Below are positions 11,552-21,622 of a DNA stretch of 64,000 nt, piece by piece. A program made the position numbers and the translations under genes. Origin of the DNA: Vesta saturnalis (taxonomy: Eukaryota > Arthropoda > Insecta > Coleoptera > Lampyridae); NCBI GenBank assembly GCA_036346205.1, contig JARFJB010001974.1:854501-918500 (forward strand), given 5' to 3'. Every line of letters starts with the position of its first letter. Position 1 is the first letter of the stretch. The notes below the pieces were generated by a model. It saw nothing but the letters and a program-made list of their open reading frames with translations, was not told the DNA's origin and did not search any database.

Positions 11552-13553
11552 AAATTTTCTAAAAAACAATATTGTTTCCAGAATATTTAAACTACGTTAG
11601 ATAGTAATATTCTTATACTAATAGCCTTATAGGGAACATTTCTGAGTTGTATTTTTTTAATTAAAGATTTTTAAAATAGAATTTTATCGAACAATTTAAC
11701 TTTCTAAAATAAAATTACATTCGGTGTGTTGTGCGAAGTTGCCATATTGTTAGAAATTAAAAAAAAAGTATTTCTACTTTTATGTATTATTTAAATTATT
11801 TTACATAAGTGTAAAACATCGTTGAAAAGCTATAAAATTTCTCATTTTAAGTCAGTTAAATTCAAATATAATGTTTATAAGAAAAACTAAACTTCCAGAA
11901 ACCCGAAACGTTGCATTTAAAATACGAGTAGATAGGCGTATTCTGCATGAAAAGTTTCTCCAGACATGTTCAAACAGATTTTAAAAATATCCGTAAATAA
12001 AGAAAATACGAACTCCATATACGGTTTTAAAAGGAAATAAATGTATTTACTACATAGACTATATTCAATGCCACTTAACATCTTACTTAAATGGTAATTG
12101 ATGGGCTAAATTATGTTTGGAAACTATTAAGCTTTTGGTGAGTAATGATAAAATCATAGCAATCTCTTTCTAAAACGGCGTTATTTCAAAAGGTATTTTG
12201 TAAGACAAATATTTACCATCAAAGTTTAAGTTTTTATTATACTTTTTTGTATTATTCAAAGCACACCTTTTTCTGAAAGGTTTGTTGTAAATTCTACATG
12301 ATATTGCTTACATGATAAGGCATTAGTCAAACTTCAACAGTTATTTTCTAGTATTTAACACACTTCTTATTAGTACTTGTTGAATAGTAAGAAATTCAAA
12401 CTTTAAGCAAATATGTTCTAGACATTAATATGAGTTTTAAGGTTTGTGTACCTGTAAATGCTCACCTTAATAATTCACAATGGAATTATTCAGAAGGAGA
12501 CTCTAATTTAAAGCTTAACTTGTTTGGTAAGACATGGACAATTGTGTTTTGAAAGCCATAGTATTAAAATGGTAGGGAGTATTAGAAGGATCAGACGCAA
12601 AACACAACAATGAATGTTAAGCTATTAATTATTTTAATACCTGTATTATAGGTAACGGAAGGACAATATATATATTCCATAACAAACCTGTCTTGTTTCC
12701 ATGTAATAGAGCTTTTGGCCAGCACATTCATTATTTTTGTTAGTTGATATTCATCAATCATTGTTACAAAATCGAAGCTGCCGTTTTGCCGCAGGTATTT
12801 GATGGATTGCGAGGTGGTCTTTAGCCTAATTTTTCAGCAGAGGATATACGTTATAAATTATTGCGCTTTAAAGCAAATGAAATTCTCAAACTGCTTTAAA
12901 CGAAAATAGTGTTATCAATGTAGACTTTACAAAAGCATTGGGCCATAGAAAGTATTGATTAAAGTTTCTAAGCCAACTGTCAACGTTGTCAAAATAATTC
13001 ATTGTTTGGAAGTAAAAAATAATTTAATATGTACTTTTATTACTATTATATTAAAAGAATGACTGTATCAATATCTATAGAACATTAAGCAGAAACAAAG
13101 ACTGTTTCTTGTATAGCTGCAGATGTTTAGATCTAGGATCCGTTCCGTATAAAAAAGACCTAATCCCTTATCTTGTTTAGTGTTAATATATTCTAACATA
13201 ATTATTTACATGAATTTTTTTTTCAAAATATTTAACATACCTTATTGTCATTTTATAAAAACGACTTAAGCAGCATGATTCTAATTAGAACAGGAATTCA
13301 CTTTTAAAAGTCGTTTCAATTTTATTGATATACTCTAACGAACTTGTGTATAAAATATTTTGGCGTTATAAACAAAACTTGGAGTCGATTTATTTTGTTT
13401 AGTAACTTGAATAGATCAGTTTCACGAGTTAGTAATAATAACTTGATACCTTTGCGGAAAATATATTTATTTCTTTCCGTTGTGTTGCTAATGTTACAAT
13501 AATATCTCCAAATATCAAAACGTGACAAAAAATAATTACAAATTGAAAGCTTA
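11552..13553. other. No gene recognised
   Basis: Two kilobases of AT-rich DNA between the LINE and the Polinton. I found no coding region, RNA gene or repeat that I can support. Confidence 0.45.
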
Positions 13554-13559
13554 CATAGG

Positions 13560-14235
13560 AGTAGAAGACGGGCACCCTCCCCACTCCTTTTTTTACGTCA
13601 AAGGCCCCGCCCCCTTTCACTTTTTTATATGCTCACGTGGGAGACCGGATTTTTCACCCTTATTTTTACTCGCTTACGTGTAGGACGTATTTTTTCACCC
13701 CTATTTTTGCACATCCACGTGTGAGACCGCATTTTCAACCCTAATTTTTACACACCCTCGTGTGAGACCGTATCCTTTCTTTTCGAAGGCCCTTTTTAAC
13801 ACCTATTTTTACTCGCTTACGTATAGGACGTGTTTTTTCACCCCTATTTTTTACACACTCACGTGTGAGACCACATCCTTTCTTTTCTTTTTCAACCCTA
13901 ATTATTTTTATTCGTTTACATGAAGGACCGTATTACCCTTATTTTTATGCTTTCTTTTGGGGGTTAAACCTTATGGCTGTATTAAGGACCTTTTGACAGC
14001 TAGGACTTTTTTGTGGTTGCTAACGTGAGGACTGGGGTGGGGGCTGGTCTTGGCTTAGAACTGTATTTAGTGCTGGAGCTTAGGGCTGGTCTAGGATAAG
14101 TCTTAGAGTTTGGTCTTGGTGCTGGGGCTGGAGCTAGGGATAAGTCTTAGGGTTTAGTCTTGGGGCGGGACCTGTAGCTAGGTCTTAGGGTTATTTCTGA
14201 TGGTATTAAGGTTCTTTTGGTTGTAACCCTGGAGG
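13560..14235 (+). repeat. Polinton left terminal inverted repeat
   Basis: 676 bp that match the reverse complement of 27405-28081 with only scattered differences, from AGTAGAAGACGG to TGTAACCCTGGAGG. The outer half (about 13,627-13,930) is built of degenerate ~55-65-bp units alternating an ACTCGCTTACGT and an ACGTGTGAGACCG motif, each followed by a TTTTCACCC or CAACCCTA box. The inner half is rich in GGTCTTGG, GGGCTGG and CTTAGGG words. Confidence 0.93.
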
Positions 14236-15220
14236 CTGAGCAGACACATACGCATACAATAATTGCAAAATTAATAAGATATTATTATTATCGGTCCTAT
14301 TGTTTTAAAAACGGTCGTATGCTACTGGAGAAAACGTTTCTAATAAGGAGATGAGATAGCAGTTGTATTAGGATTAATCATACGTAGGGGAATTTGAATG
14401 ACAGTAAAATTTAATTATAGAACACTTATTTTTATTGTCATAATTTAAAAAAATCCTTAGCGAGCTATAAAAAAAATTACTGACATTCCTAATGAAACAA
14501 AACATTTTTATTAAGTTAATTTATTACATTAACAGTTTGTGTTTTCTAAAACGCATATTAAAAACATAGTTTACCTGCATTGAAATAATATCCATCCGTC
14601 CGTTAAGAATGTTGTACGCCTTAATATTTTTTAAAGAAATTTAATGCTTGTGTTTATAACTGTAATTAAAAATCTGTAAATAAATAAAGGGTTAACACCA
14701 CACTTACCAGCTCTGTACTTAAAGAACGTTTTCGAGGGACTGCTTCATGAGTGATAGTCACCGCTTTGTGTTGCTTGTGTAATTAAACTTTCTAGGTTGT
14801 GTAAAAACCACCTATAATTAGAGTGTAAAATATACAAACAACCTCATTGTCTTTATTGCACTTACTGAAAATCATATTTACTTTTCTCTTAAAATAAATC
14901 GGTTTGAAAAAATATTCATATTGTACGCACAAATTGTTTTATAAAAAACCATATTAAGTGTTTGGAATGTTTAAAATTCCATAACAATATGTAGTAAGAA
15001 ATTACTGTTCACGTTTACTTTTAACTAATTACCGTGTAATTATATAACACTATTTAATTTAATAGTCTAAAAACCAATATAAATGGTTAATATAATATAA
15101 TAAAATAATAAATTTTATATAATACGATTTTTAAAAAACACATGCCGAATTAAAAGAAAAAACACTAGGTATTACGCAATTCTTAATTAAAAAGTAAGGT
15201 ACTAAAAATATTTTTATTTA
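14236..15220. other. Polinton interior, no gene seen
   Basis: About 1 kb of very AT-rich DNA between the left inverted repeat and the protease stop codon. No open frame resembles a Polinton gene. If DNA polymerase B was once on this side it has been deleted completely. Confidence 0.5.
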
Positions 15221-15739
15221 TCAGAATAGAATGATTGGGCAACAGGCATTAAACAATATTTTAATTACCTCATCATTTAGAATTAAACATGTACTAAAAT
15301 AGTTTTTTACAAAATCAATCATTGATAAACTATGTAATCTAAAATATAGAAACACTAAGACATAAAATCCACATATATCCGAATGATAGTCTTGTAGTAT
15401 TTTTTTATTGTATACGAAGCATATGGAATTCTTCTCTAGGAAATGTAAATGATATCCTTGCGGTGCTCGCCCAAAGGAATCAAAATACTCGCCATTACCA
15501 TTCTCGTCAATGTAGATAGCGGTCCAATGCTGACCTGGCTTGTTTGCAGGATCCGTGTTTACGATAATTGCACACGGTCGAGGTGCGTGTTTCGGTAATT
15601 GATTAGAAGCACATACAAGGCGAAACACATTCTTCTTGTGGCTGGGGATCGATTTCAAGCATCTCAACACTTGTACCGCATACATCTTTGGAATTGGTAT
15701 GCGTCCAGTCTTGCAGTAGTAATGCGTTTTCCAGTGCAC
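15221..15739 (-). CDS. Polinton adenain-like cysteine protease
   Basis: 172 codons on the minus strand, similar to the adenovirus/Ulp1-type maturation protease that cleaves capsid precursors in Polintons. The catalytic set is visible: His71 in GQHWTAIYID, Asp87 in GEYFDSFG, Gln117, and Cys123 in DICGFYVLVF. The spacing fits adenain, which is about 200 residues. Met19 (codon at 15685) is a more natural start than Met1 (15739), because family-like sequence begins around VQVLRCLKSIPSHKK and the first 18 codons overlap the neighbouring gene in another frame. No stop interrupts the catalytic region, so this is one of the better preserved genes of the element. Confidence 0.85.
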   Translation of the reverse strand: MHWKTHYYCKTGRIPIPKMYAVQVLRCLKSIPSHKKNVFRLVCASNQLPKHAPRPCAIIVNTDPANKPGQHWTAIYIDENGNGEYFDSFGRAPQGYHLHFLEKNSICFVYNKKILQDYHSDICGFYVLVFLYFRLHSLSMIDFVKNYFSTCLILNDEVIKILFNACCPIILF

Positions 15740-16154
15740 ACATAGGCTCAGTGATGTTATGACTTAAACAGCTATACGCTTTTGCTTCCTTTTTCAACTG
15801 TTTAATCGACGGACAACCACTCTCCTCCAGGTTTACTATTGGTTTGTTAAGAAACCTTAAAAACTGTTGTTTTTCACTACCCTTAACGTGAATCTTGTTA
15901 AATGGGCGCAACACTCTCATCAGCTCCTCACGGAAATTGTTGTAATGTACATGGCCCCACCACCATTTCAACCCATGATAATTATCTTCCATAAATTTTA
16001 TCTGTCGTGACATGGATCCTGATATAAAGTAGCCTCGTGGTGGTTTTATTAGCATCAACGATAAACGACCGTGATCTGTAACAACGGCAATTTCTTTAGG
16101 TATGAATTCGTTGTTAACACCACTAAACCCTTGCATGTCCAAGTATACGTCCAT
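15603..16154 (-). CDS. Conserved Polinton protein, possible exonuclease-like fold
   Basis: 183 codons starting MDVYLDMQGF. Proteins with this start and the segments EIAVVTDHGR, NYHGLKW, HVKGSEKQQFL, VNLEESGCPS and CALENALLLQDW accompany Polinton capsid genes in insects. The order resembles a DEDDh exonuclease scaffold: an opening D-x-x-G-F strand followed by EIA, a middle Asn/Leu-rich segment, and a C-terminal ALENA helix where real exonucleases have an H-x-A-x-x-D motif. Several catalytic acids look replaced, so I infer the fold, not the activity. About 135 bp at its 3' end overlap the protease frame, and the last ~40 residues may be frame noise. It sits between capsid and protease genes. 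Confidence 0.6.
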   Translation of the reverse strand: MDVYLDMQGFSGVNNEFIPKEIAVVTDHGRLSLMLIKPPRGYFISGSMSRQIKFMEDNYHGLKWWWGHVHYNNFREELMRVLRPFNKIHVKGSEKQQFLRFLNKPIVNLEESGCPSIKQLKKEAKAYSCLSHNITEPMCALENALLLQDWTHTNSKDVCGTSVEMLEIDPQPQEECVSPCMCF

Positions 16155-16207
16155 CTTCTATCGGTTGCTGCTGTACACTGAAGCTTTGCAGGTCAGAGTT
16201 ACCACTT

Positions 16208-17464
16208 TTAACAGTTAAAATCCACAACGACATTCCGATGTTTATCGATCTCGATCACATTATCGAATTCTGCATACACCAAACAGTTAACGGTTACGGT
16301 GAGCGCTTCTTCAAACCCGACTTCCAGCCGAAGGGACCCATTTCTAACTAAATTCCAGTGCGTTTGCAGACAAGTCAGGTGTTAGGTCAAAAGCCATTAA
16401 ACAGTAGCCGTTGGGATAATCACTTCTTGATATATCGTTACCTTCATTCAAAAAATGAATACCCGTACCAGAGAAAAAGGTGTGGTACGCTCTTACGTAT
16501 AAGCCATTAGCTGTAAAGTCTGGTTGTAAGGCCTTCGAAGGAATTTGTTGTCCGTCAATATATAATGACATGTAGTTAATATTACAGTGATGAACATTGA
16601 ACGGATTTGAGGGGTAGTCACCGTTGAAGGCTTTATTTGCTACAAGGCCTACGATGCATCGTTTAGGTAACTGACCCAGGAAAACATTATCCAATGATTT
16701 TCGCTGTATGCCTGCAGGTATAGTTAACACTTTTACGTCGGTCCTGATAACAGGATATTTTGCGGTTGTTGTTTCTACAGCTTTAGCGTGCGCAATTAGA
16801 ATAGTTGGATTGATTCGCATACGTCTCACCAGTAAACTAGCGTCTATAATTCGCGTCTTGTAATTTGAAGCGTGTGCCGCCATTAGGCTTATGAGAAACT
16901 TCTCTTGATTAAACAAATCCGAGTGCACGTGACCAATCATCTCTATCTGTTTACCGGTAGCCGCAAGTGCTTGACGTTTCGAGAAACCGTTATTAGCGTT
17001 TCCCAGCGTATCATCTGTCCAGCTGTATCATTGTGCCATAAGGTACATCCTAGATGTGAACTCTTGGCCTCCTTTCCATAATTTAGCAGCGTTTCGATAT
17101 ATGAACGGTAGGCGTAGGTGTTGTTTGGTTGTGACACCATCTTCTGATTTAAGTAAACCTCCACCTGTGAGAAAAGCGAATGCATCCAATTGTTTACCGG
17201 TGCTACAACATCAGCGTCTGTAAGTGCTGTATCATCATGCTTTAGAACTTTAGCTGTAATGTACAGCATAGTCTGACTTAAATCTATATAATCGTTTCCA
17301 TTTCCGGGGACTACAAATTGTATTGGGGCGTCACCACTCAGAGCTGATAAAGGTTTGTAAAATATCCATTCACCGCTCTCGATATTTGTCTGCGTCGCTG
17401 GTAAAGCGAACAAATCCAATTCGGACTTGACGCATTCACACGATTGGGCATGTAGAAAAGCCAT
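16208..17464 (-). pseudogene. Polinton major capsid protein, two frameshifts
   Basis: This matches the insect 'F54H12.2-like' family, identified as the double jelly-roll major capsid protein of Polintons. The N-terminal frame runs from ATG at 17464 (MAFLHAQSCECVKSELDLF) through WMHSLFSQVEVYLN. Near 17,000-17,020 the coding frame shifts: the new frame carries GFSKRQALAATGKQIEM and continues as 16940-16344 through LFNQEKFLISLM and NYMSLYIDGQQIP. At about 16,350 it shifts again, and the conserved C-terminus (RNGSLRLEVGF, VYAEFDNVIEID) continues in a third frame to TAA at 16208. About 418 codons in total. The start codon overlaps the stop of the upstream gene (TAATG). Confidence 0.85.
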
Positions 17465-17735
17465 TACCTTGAAAATATATCGTCGTAAGCAGGCTTCTTC
17501 TTAGCAACAACTCTCAGCTGAGACTGATTATTATCAGTCAGACGTACTCTCTTATAACCCGAACCCTCCATCATTTTATCGATTTTCTCGTCGGCTTTAC
17601 GCTTAAGGTTTCTACCTGCCTCGTGAAATCTTTCTTGAAACGAATCCTTAATAGGTCGATCCTCTATGACGTCACCAAGAATATTAGCACCCGTTCTAAG
17701 AGCTTCTTTACCAATAGCCTTTGCGCCAGACTTAA
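17464..17735 (-). pseudogene. Polinton small basic protein, C-terminal part (gene split by insertion)
   Basis: The minus-strand frame ends at TAA 17464-17466 and runs back through AKKKPAYDDIFSR, SGYKRVRLTDNNQ, GRNLKRKADEKIDKMM and TGANILGDVIEDRP to SGAKAIGKEAL. It then meets the TTAA at 17732-17735 that borders the nested transposon. The composition (Lys/Arg-rich, with a GAKAIGKEAL helix) is typical of a small Polinton protein usually encoded between the penton and major capsid genes. A DNA-binding or minor virion role is possible but unproven. The N-terminal part lies at 23296-23438 on the other side of the insertion. Confidence 0.8.
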
Positions 17736-18573
17736 GGGGATTCTTCTGTGGTAAAATCGAGCATAACTTTATCGATTTTTAAATAAATATAACAGGTAAA
17801 GTAAACAACTGATTTGTAAATAAAAAATCATGAATGTTTAACACATCCAACTGAAGGTCGCTGGTTACTTGAAACCGTGAAAAATCCGTTCGTTTTCTTT
17901 ATAAAATCGGAAAAACGTAAAAAACTGCATTTTCATGCAGTTTTATATTATATCGTCATAAATTTGTAACAATAAATAAGGCAGCGACATTCATCAAAAT
18001 TTCAATAATGATTTGGTACCATCGTAAACTACTTAACTTTATTTTTGGGACCGTTAATTCAGTTAAAAGACAATCGTGCATTGCTTTTAAAAACAGCTTG
18101 CAAATGTTCTGTCTCTATGTGCCGTCTCCGTTAGCAGTCAGCGGTTTCATTACAAGCGGGTTCCCGGAACGCTAATAAAACTGATTATCGAAAAGAAAGA
18201 ATAGTATACGTATGGTAAGAATCAAATTTCATTTATTATTTATTATGTAGTTTATTGTTCAGTTCTGCATAAAATTTCAGTCCTACTGTTCGTAGGACTT
18301 TTGAGTTGTTTAATTTGAGTTGAAGTGATACCTGTGTGAGTGTTTAATATTTACCTTTATACACCTAACAATGGGAAGAAGTAAGAATAAGAAGCTGGGA
18401 CTTACCCAGCATCGAAAAAATAAAAGATTGCTGGTAAAGCGTAGGTAAGGGCCTTTTTTTTGTCTGTTTACGTACAGGTGGCTCGTCGTACAATCTTTTT
18501 TTATGACAAATCATTGTTTAATTTTTTATACTTATCATTCCTTCCTTTGTTTTTAATCAAGTTGCAAACCAGG

Positions 18574-18805
18574 ACCCTATTCCACCATTGGCTTTGCAAC
18601 TTTGCAGTTTTGACATGTTACATTTCAAACGTATTTTGCGTCTCACCGTTTTATTTATTTTTTTAAAAGATAGTCTAATAGTGAAAATTCTAGCTTTAAT
18701 TTTGCCTTAACTTTTTCATAAATTAAAAATATGGTAGAACGCAAAATAAGTTTGAAAAGTGACATGTAAAGCTGCAAAGTTGCAAAGTGAATGGTGGAAT
18801 AGGGC
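18574..18805. mobile_element. 232-bp MITE with long inverted ends
   Basis: It starts ACCCTATTCCACCATTGG and ends with the near-inverse ATGGTGGAATAGGGC. The inverted arms extend about 60-80 bp (TTTGCAACTTTGCAG against CTGCAAAGTTGCAAAG; GACATGT against ACATGTC). The 5 bp CCAGG occur on each side (18569-18573 and 18806-18810) and may be the target duplication. It lies inside the probable first intron of the Kolobok-like transposase gene. Confidence 0.7.
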
Positions 18806-18823
18806 CCAGGGCAGTGTCCGGAG

Positions 18824-18924
18824 GTAGGTATAAGCTGTGCATTTCTTAAAAAAACTAGTATACTTTACGAGTTGTCATAGTGACAGATGCTTTTTTAACA
18901 AATACATGCACAGCTTATACCTGT
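18824..18924. repeat. Short inverted repeat (hairpin)
   Basis: TAGGTATAAGCTGTGCAT near 18,824 is mirrored by ATGCACAGCTTATACC near 18,907-18,922, with about 70 bp between. It may be a small MITE or a remnant of element termini. No target duplication is obvious. Confidence 0.6.
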
Positions 18925-21622
18925 TTAAAACAAAGAAGTTATCAGACATCAACTACATTTACTGGGACTAACATTGGAAACTGCTGTTATTTGAAAATGA
19001 AATCGTTTACTCATTCTACTTTCCCTTAATTTCCAAAGTAATCTCATTCCCGTACGACGGACCTATTGGTAGCGATTTGCTTCAAAACTTTATCTTTTTT
19101 ACAAAAATTATTCATATTCTATTTCTATAGACTGGCAGAGATAAAACACAGAATTCTTCTGAATGAAGATCGTCGTGTCAAAATTTATCCAAAACGTAGC
19201 CGCACTGGTGGACGAACAGGAACCTTCCACTAGTACTGCCGATAGTCTTCATCATGAACAGGATCATGAATTCAATAGTGCTTCTAGGACTTCGATTTCT
19301 CCAGTTCCCGGTTGTTCGTATACTGAAAACATGTCTGATGATGATGAATCGGAATCTTCGAATGTTAACCAAGATAGACCTAAAATGACATCGAAGACAA
19401 TGTAATGAGCAATTCGTGGGAGGGACGAAGAATTGTCGAAGTACAATCTTTTATCAACCAAATTTTGTCTTTTCCACACCATCAATTATTTTCTTGCACG
19501 TCAGGAACACCTGAACAATCTGTGCGAATAATTAAAGAAATTCGTCAAGGGTTCATTTCTATATTTGTTTTAAAATGTGGTTTATGTCAAGTGGAACATC
19601 GAGTTCAAACCGATCCGAATGAGGGCATGTTAAATACAAACGGGGCTGCAGTGTTAGGTGCAATAAGCATTGGATGTGGGTTTTCACAATTGAATGAATT
19701 TGCCGGAACAATCAACGTACCAAATATTTCGTATAACCGCTATAAAACTATCGAAGAAAATTTACAAGGTATAATTGACGAAGAGTCATGGCAATGTATG
19801 CTTGAAGCTGGCAAGGAAGAAGCAAGAATGGCCAGGGAAAGAGCTGAAGTGGATGAAAATGGTATTCCATTAATTAAAGTAATTGTTGACGGAGCATGGT
19901 GTAAAAGATCCTACCGTTCTGCCTACAATGCACGTTCTGGTGCTGCATGTATAGTTGGGGCAAGAACTGGTAAACTCTTATACCTAGGAATAAGAAATAT
20001 ATTCTGCTCAATGTGCTGTATGGGTGAAAAGAACACTTATGTTTCAAAATTGGGATGGAACATCAACTTCCATGGAAAGTGACATTATCCTAGAAGGATT
20101 TAAACAAAGTGTCCCTATGCACGGAGTAAAGTATGCATATCTTGTTGGTGACGGTGACAGCAGTGTTTTAAAAACTTCACACGGAAGGACCCTATCCCGT
20201 TGAAAAGATTGAGTGTTTGAATCATCTACTAAGGAACTATTGCAACAACTTGAAAAATTTAACAACAAAAAAGTTTAGTTCAAAAGGCCTTCCCATCCCG
20301 CTTTTTCTCCGCCAAGCCCTACAACAAAATATTCAACGATTAAGAACAGCAGTAGACTGCGCCATAAAGTATAGAAGATCCCAGGACGTTACTTTCCAGG
20401 AACAAGTAACTAATTTAAGGAAGGACATCGAAAATAGTATTTGTCACGTTTTTGGCGAACATCTAAAATGTGAAAGCTATTATTGTAAAGGAAACAAGCC
20501 TAATGAAAAAAATATTATTTTGGCTATGAAACAATGTGGATTATATAATGACATAATTTCACTGGCAAACAGACTAATATACAACAGCAGAAGTTTAATA
20601 AAAAATATGACAACGAATACTGCTGAATCCTATAACAGTGTACTTGCAAAATTTATTGGAGGAAAGAGAATAGATTTTTCCAAAAAAGGAGGATATAGAA
20701 TGAGATGTCAAGCGGCAAGCATTGCGTTCAATAGGGGCGCCGAATTCCATCTATAATCCACAAATCAATAACCCAGAAAAGTCCAGGAACCCATACTAAA
20801 CGGTTTATCTCTACAAAAAACAAGATCAAATGTAGAAGACAGTTGATTCCAAAAAAAAAAGAAAATATACACGCCAATCTGCGGCTCAAGCTGACGAAGA
20901 TTACGGCGCCGTTGAGGAAATTTTGGCCGAGGAAGAATTTTCAAGACGAAAAAATATCCTTTTAAGCTCCATTAAAAAAAATAAAGACAAAATTCTGCAA
21001 ATTGCAGAAAATACCAAAGATCAAAGAGAATCGGCACTTTAGTTTCAAGAAAGAAGGAAAAGTATTACCGCTTCTATGTTTGGCAAAATTTGCAAGTTAC
21101 GGGCAACAACAGATCCAGTTAAAACAGCTAAAGCTCTTCTTACATCTTTTTCGTCACAGAGTACAGCTTACGGAATTGAAAACGAACGTATAGCAATAAA
21201 TGATATTTCAGAACATCTAGAAACGTCCATTGAACCGTGGGGACTTTACATCGACGAAGAAGAAAATTATCTTGGAGCTACTCCAGACGGCCTTATCGGA
21301 GCGCAAGGTCTCATTGAAATTAAATGCCCCTACAGTTGCAGAACATTAATACCAAAAGAGTCGATCGAAAAACTTCCTTGTTATTCTGGGAAATGAAGAA
21401 ATGCACTTGAAAACAAATCACAACTACTTCTACCAAGTGCAGGGACAGCTACACATTACCAAACGTGACTTTTGTTATTTTGTTCTCTGGACCCCAAAGG
21501 GGTTCATGTGTCAAAAAATTCTGCGGGATGACGAGTTTTTCGAGAATATAATGCGCCCCAAACTTCGCGATTTTTATTTCAAACACATGTTGGGCCAAAT
21601 TGTAAAATTACCTCATAATTAA

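Larger units (their letters stand above)
18371..21622 (+). pseudogene. Mutator-like DDE transposase with C-terminal YqaJ-type nuclease
   Basis: A likely first exon (18371-18444, MGRSKNKKLGLTQHRKNKR) ends at a GTAAGG donor. A second exon starts after TTTCTATAG at 19131 and continues in phase. After a Ser/Asp-rich linker, 19405-20082 carries the Mutator-like domain (GAISIGCGFSQLNEF) and the first aspartate in KVIVDGAWCKRSYRSAYN. A shift near 20,045 leads to VGDGDSSV, the second aspartate, and 20217-20756 ends with TAESYNSVLAKFIGGKR, a likely catalytic Glu. A YqaJ/lambda-exonuclease-like domain follows (about 21,000-21,622): ITASMFGKI, GATPDGLIG, IEIKCPYS and YQVQGQLHIT, the PD-(D/E)xK core. Several frameshifts and stops make this copy inactive. 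Confidence 0.82.

Noticed and set aside
15603..15739. Reading the overlap of the protease and the exonuclease-like protein as a fused polyprotein
   Set aside because: The two are in different frames, and protease-like sequence starts naturally at about 15685 with its own Met.
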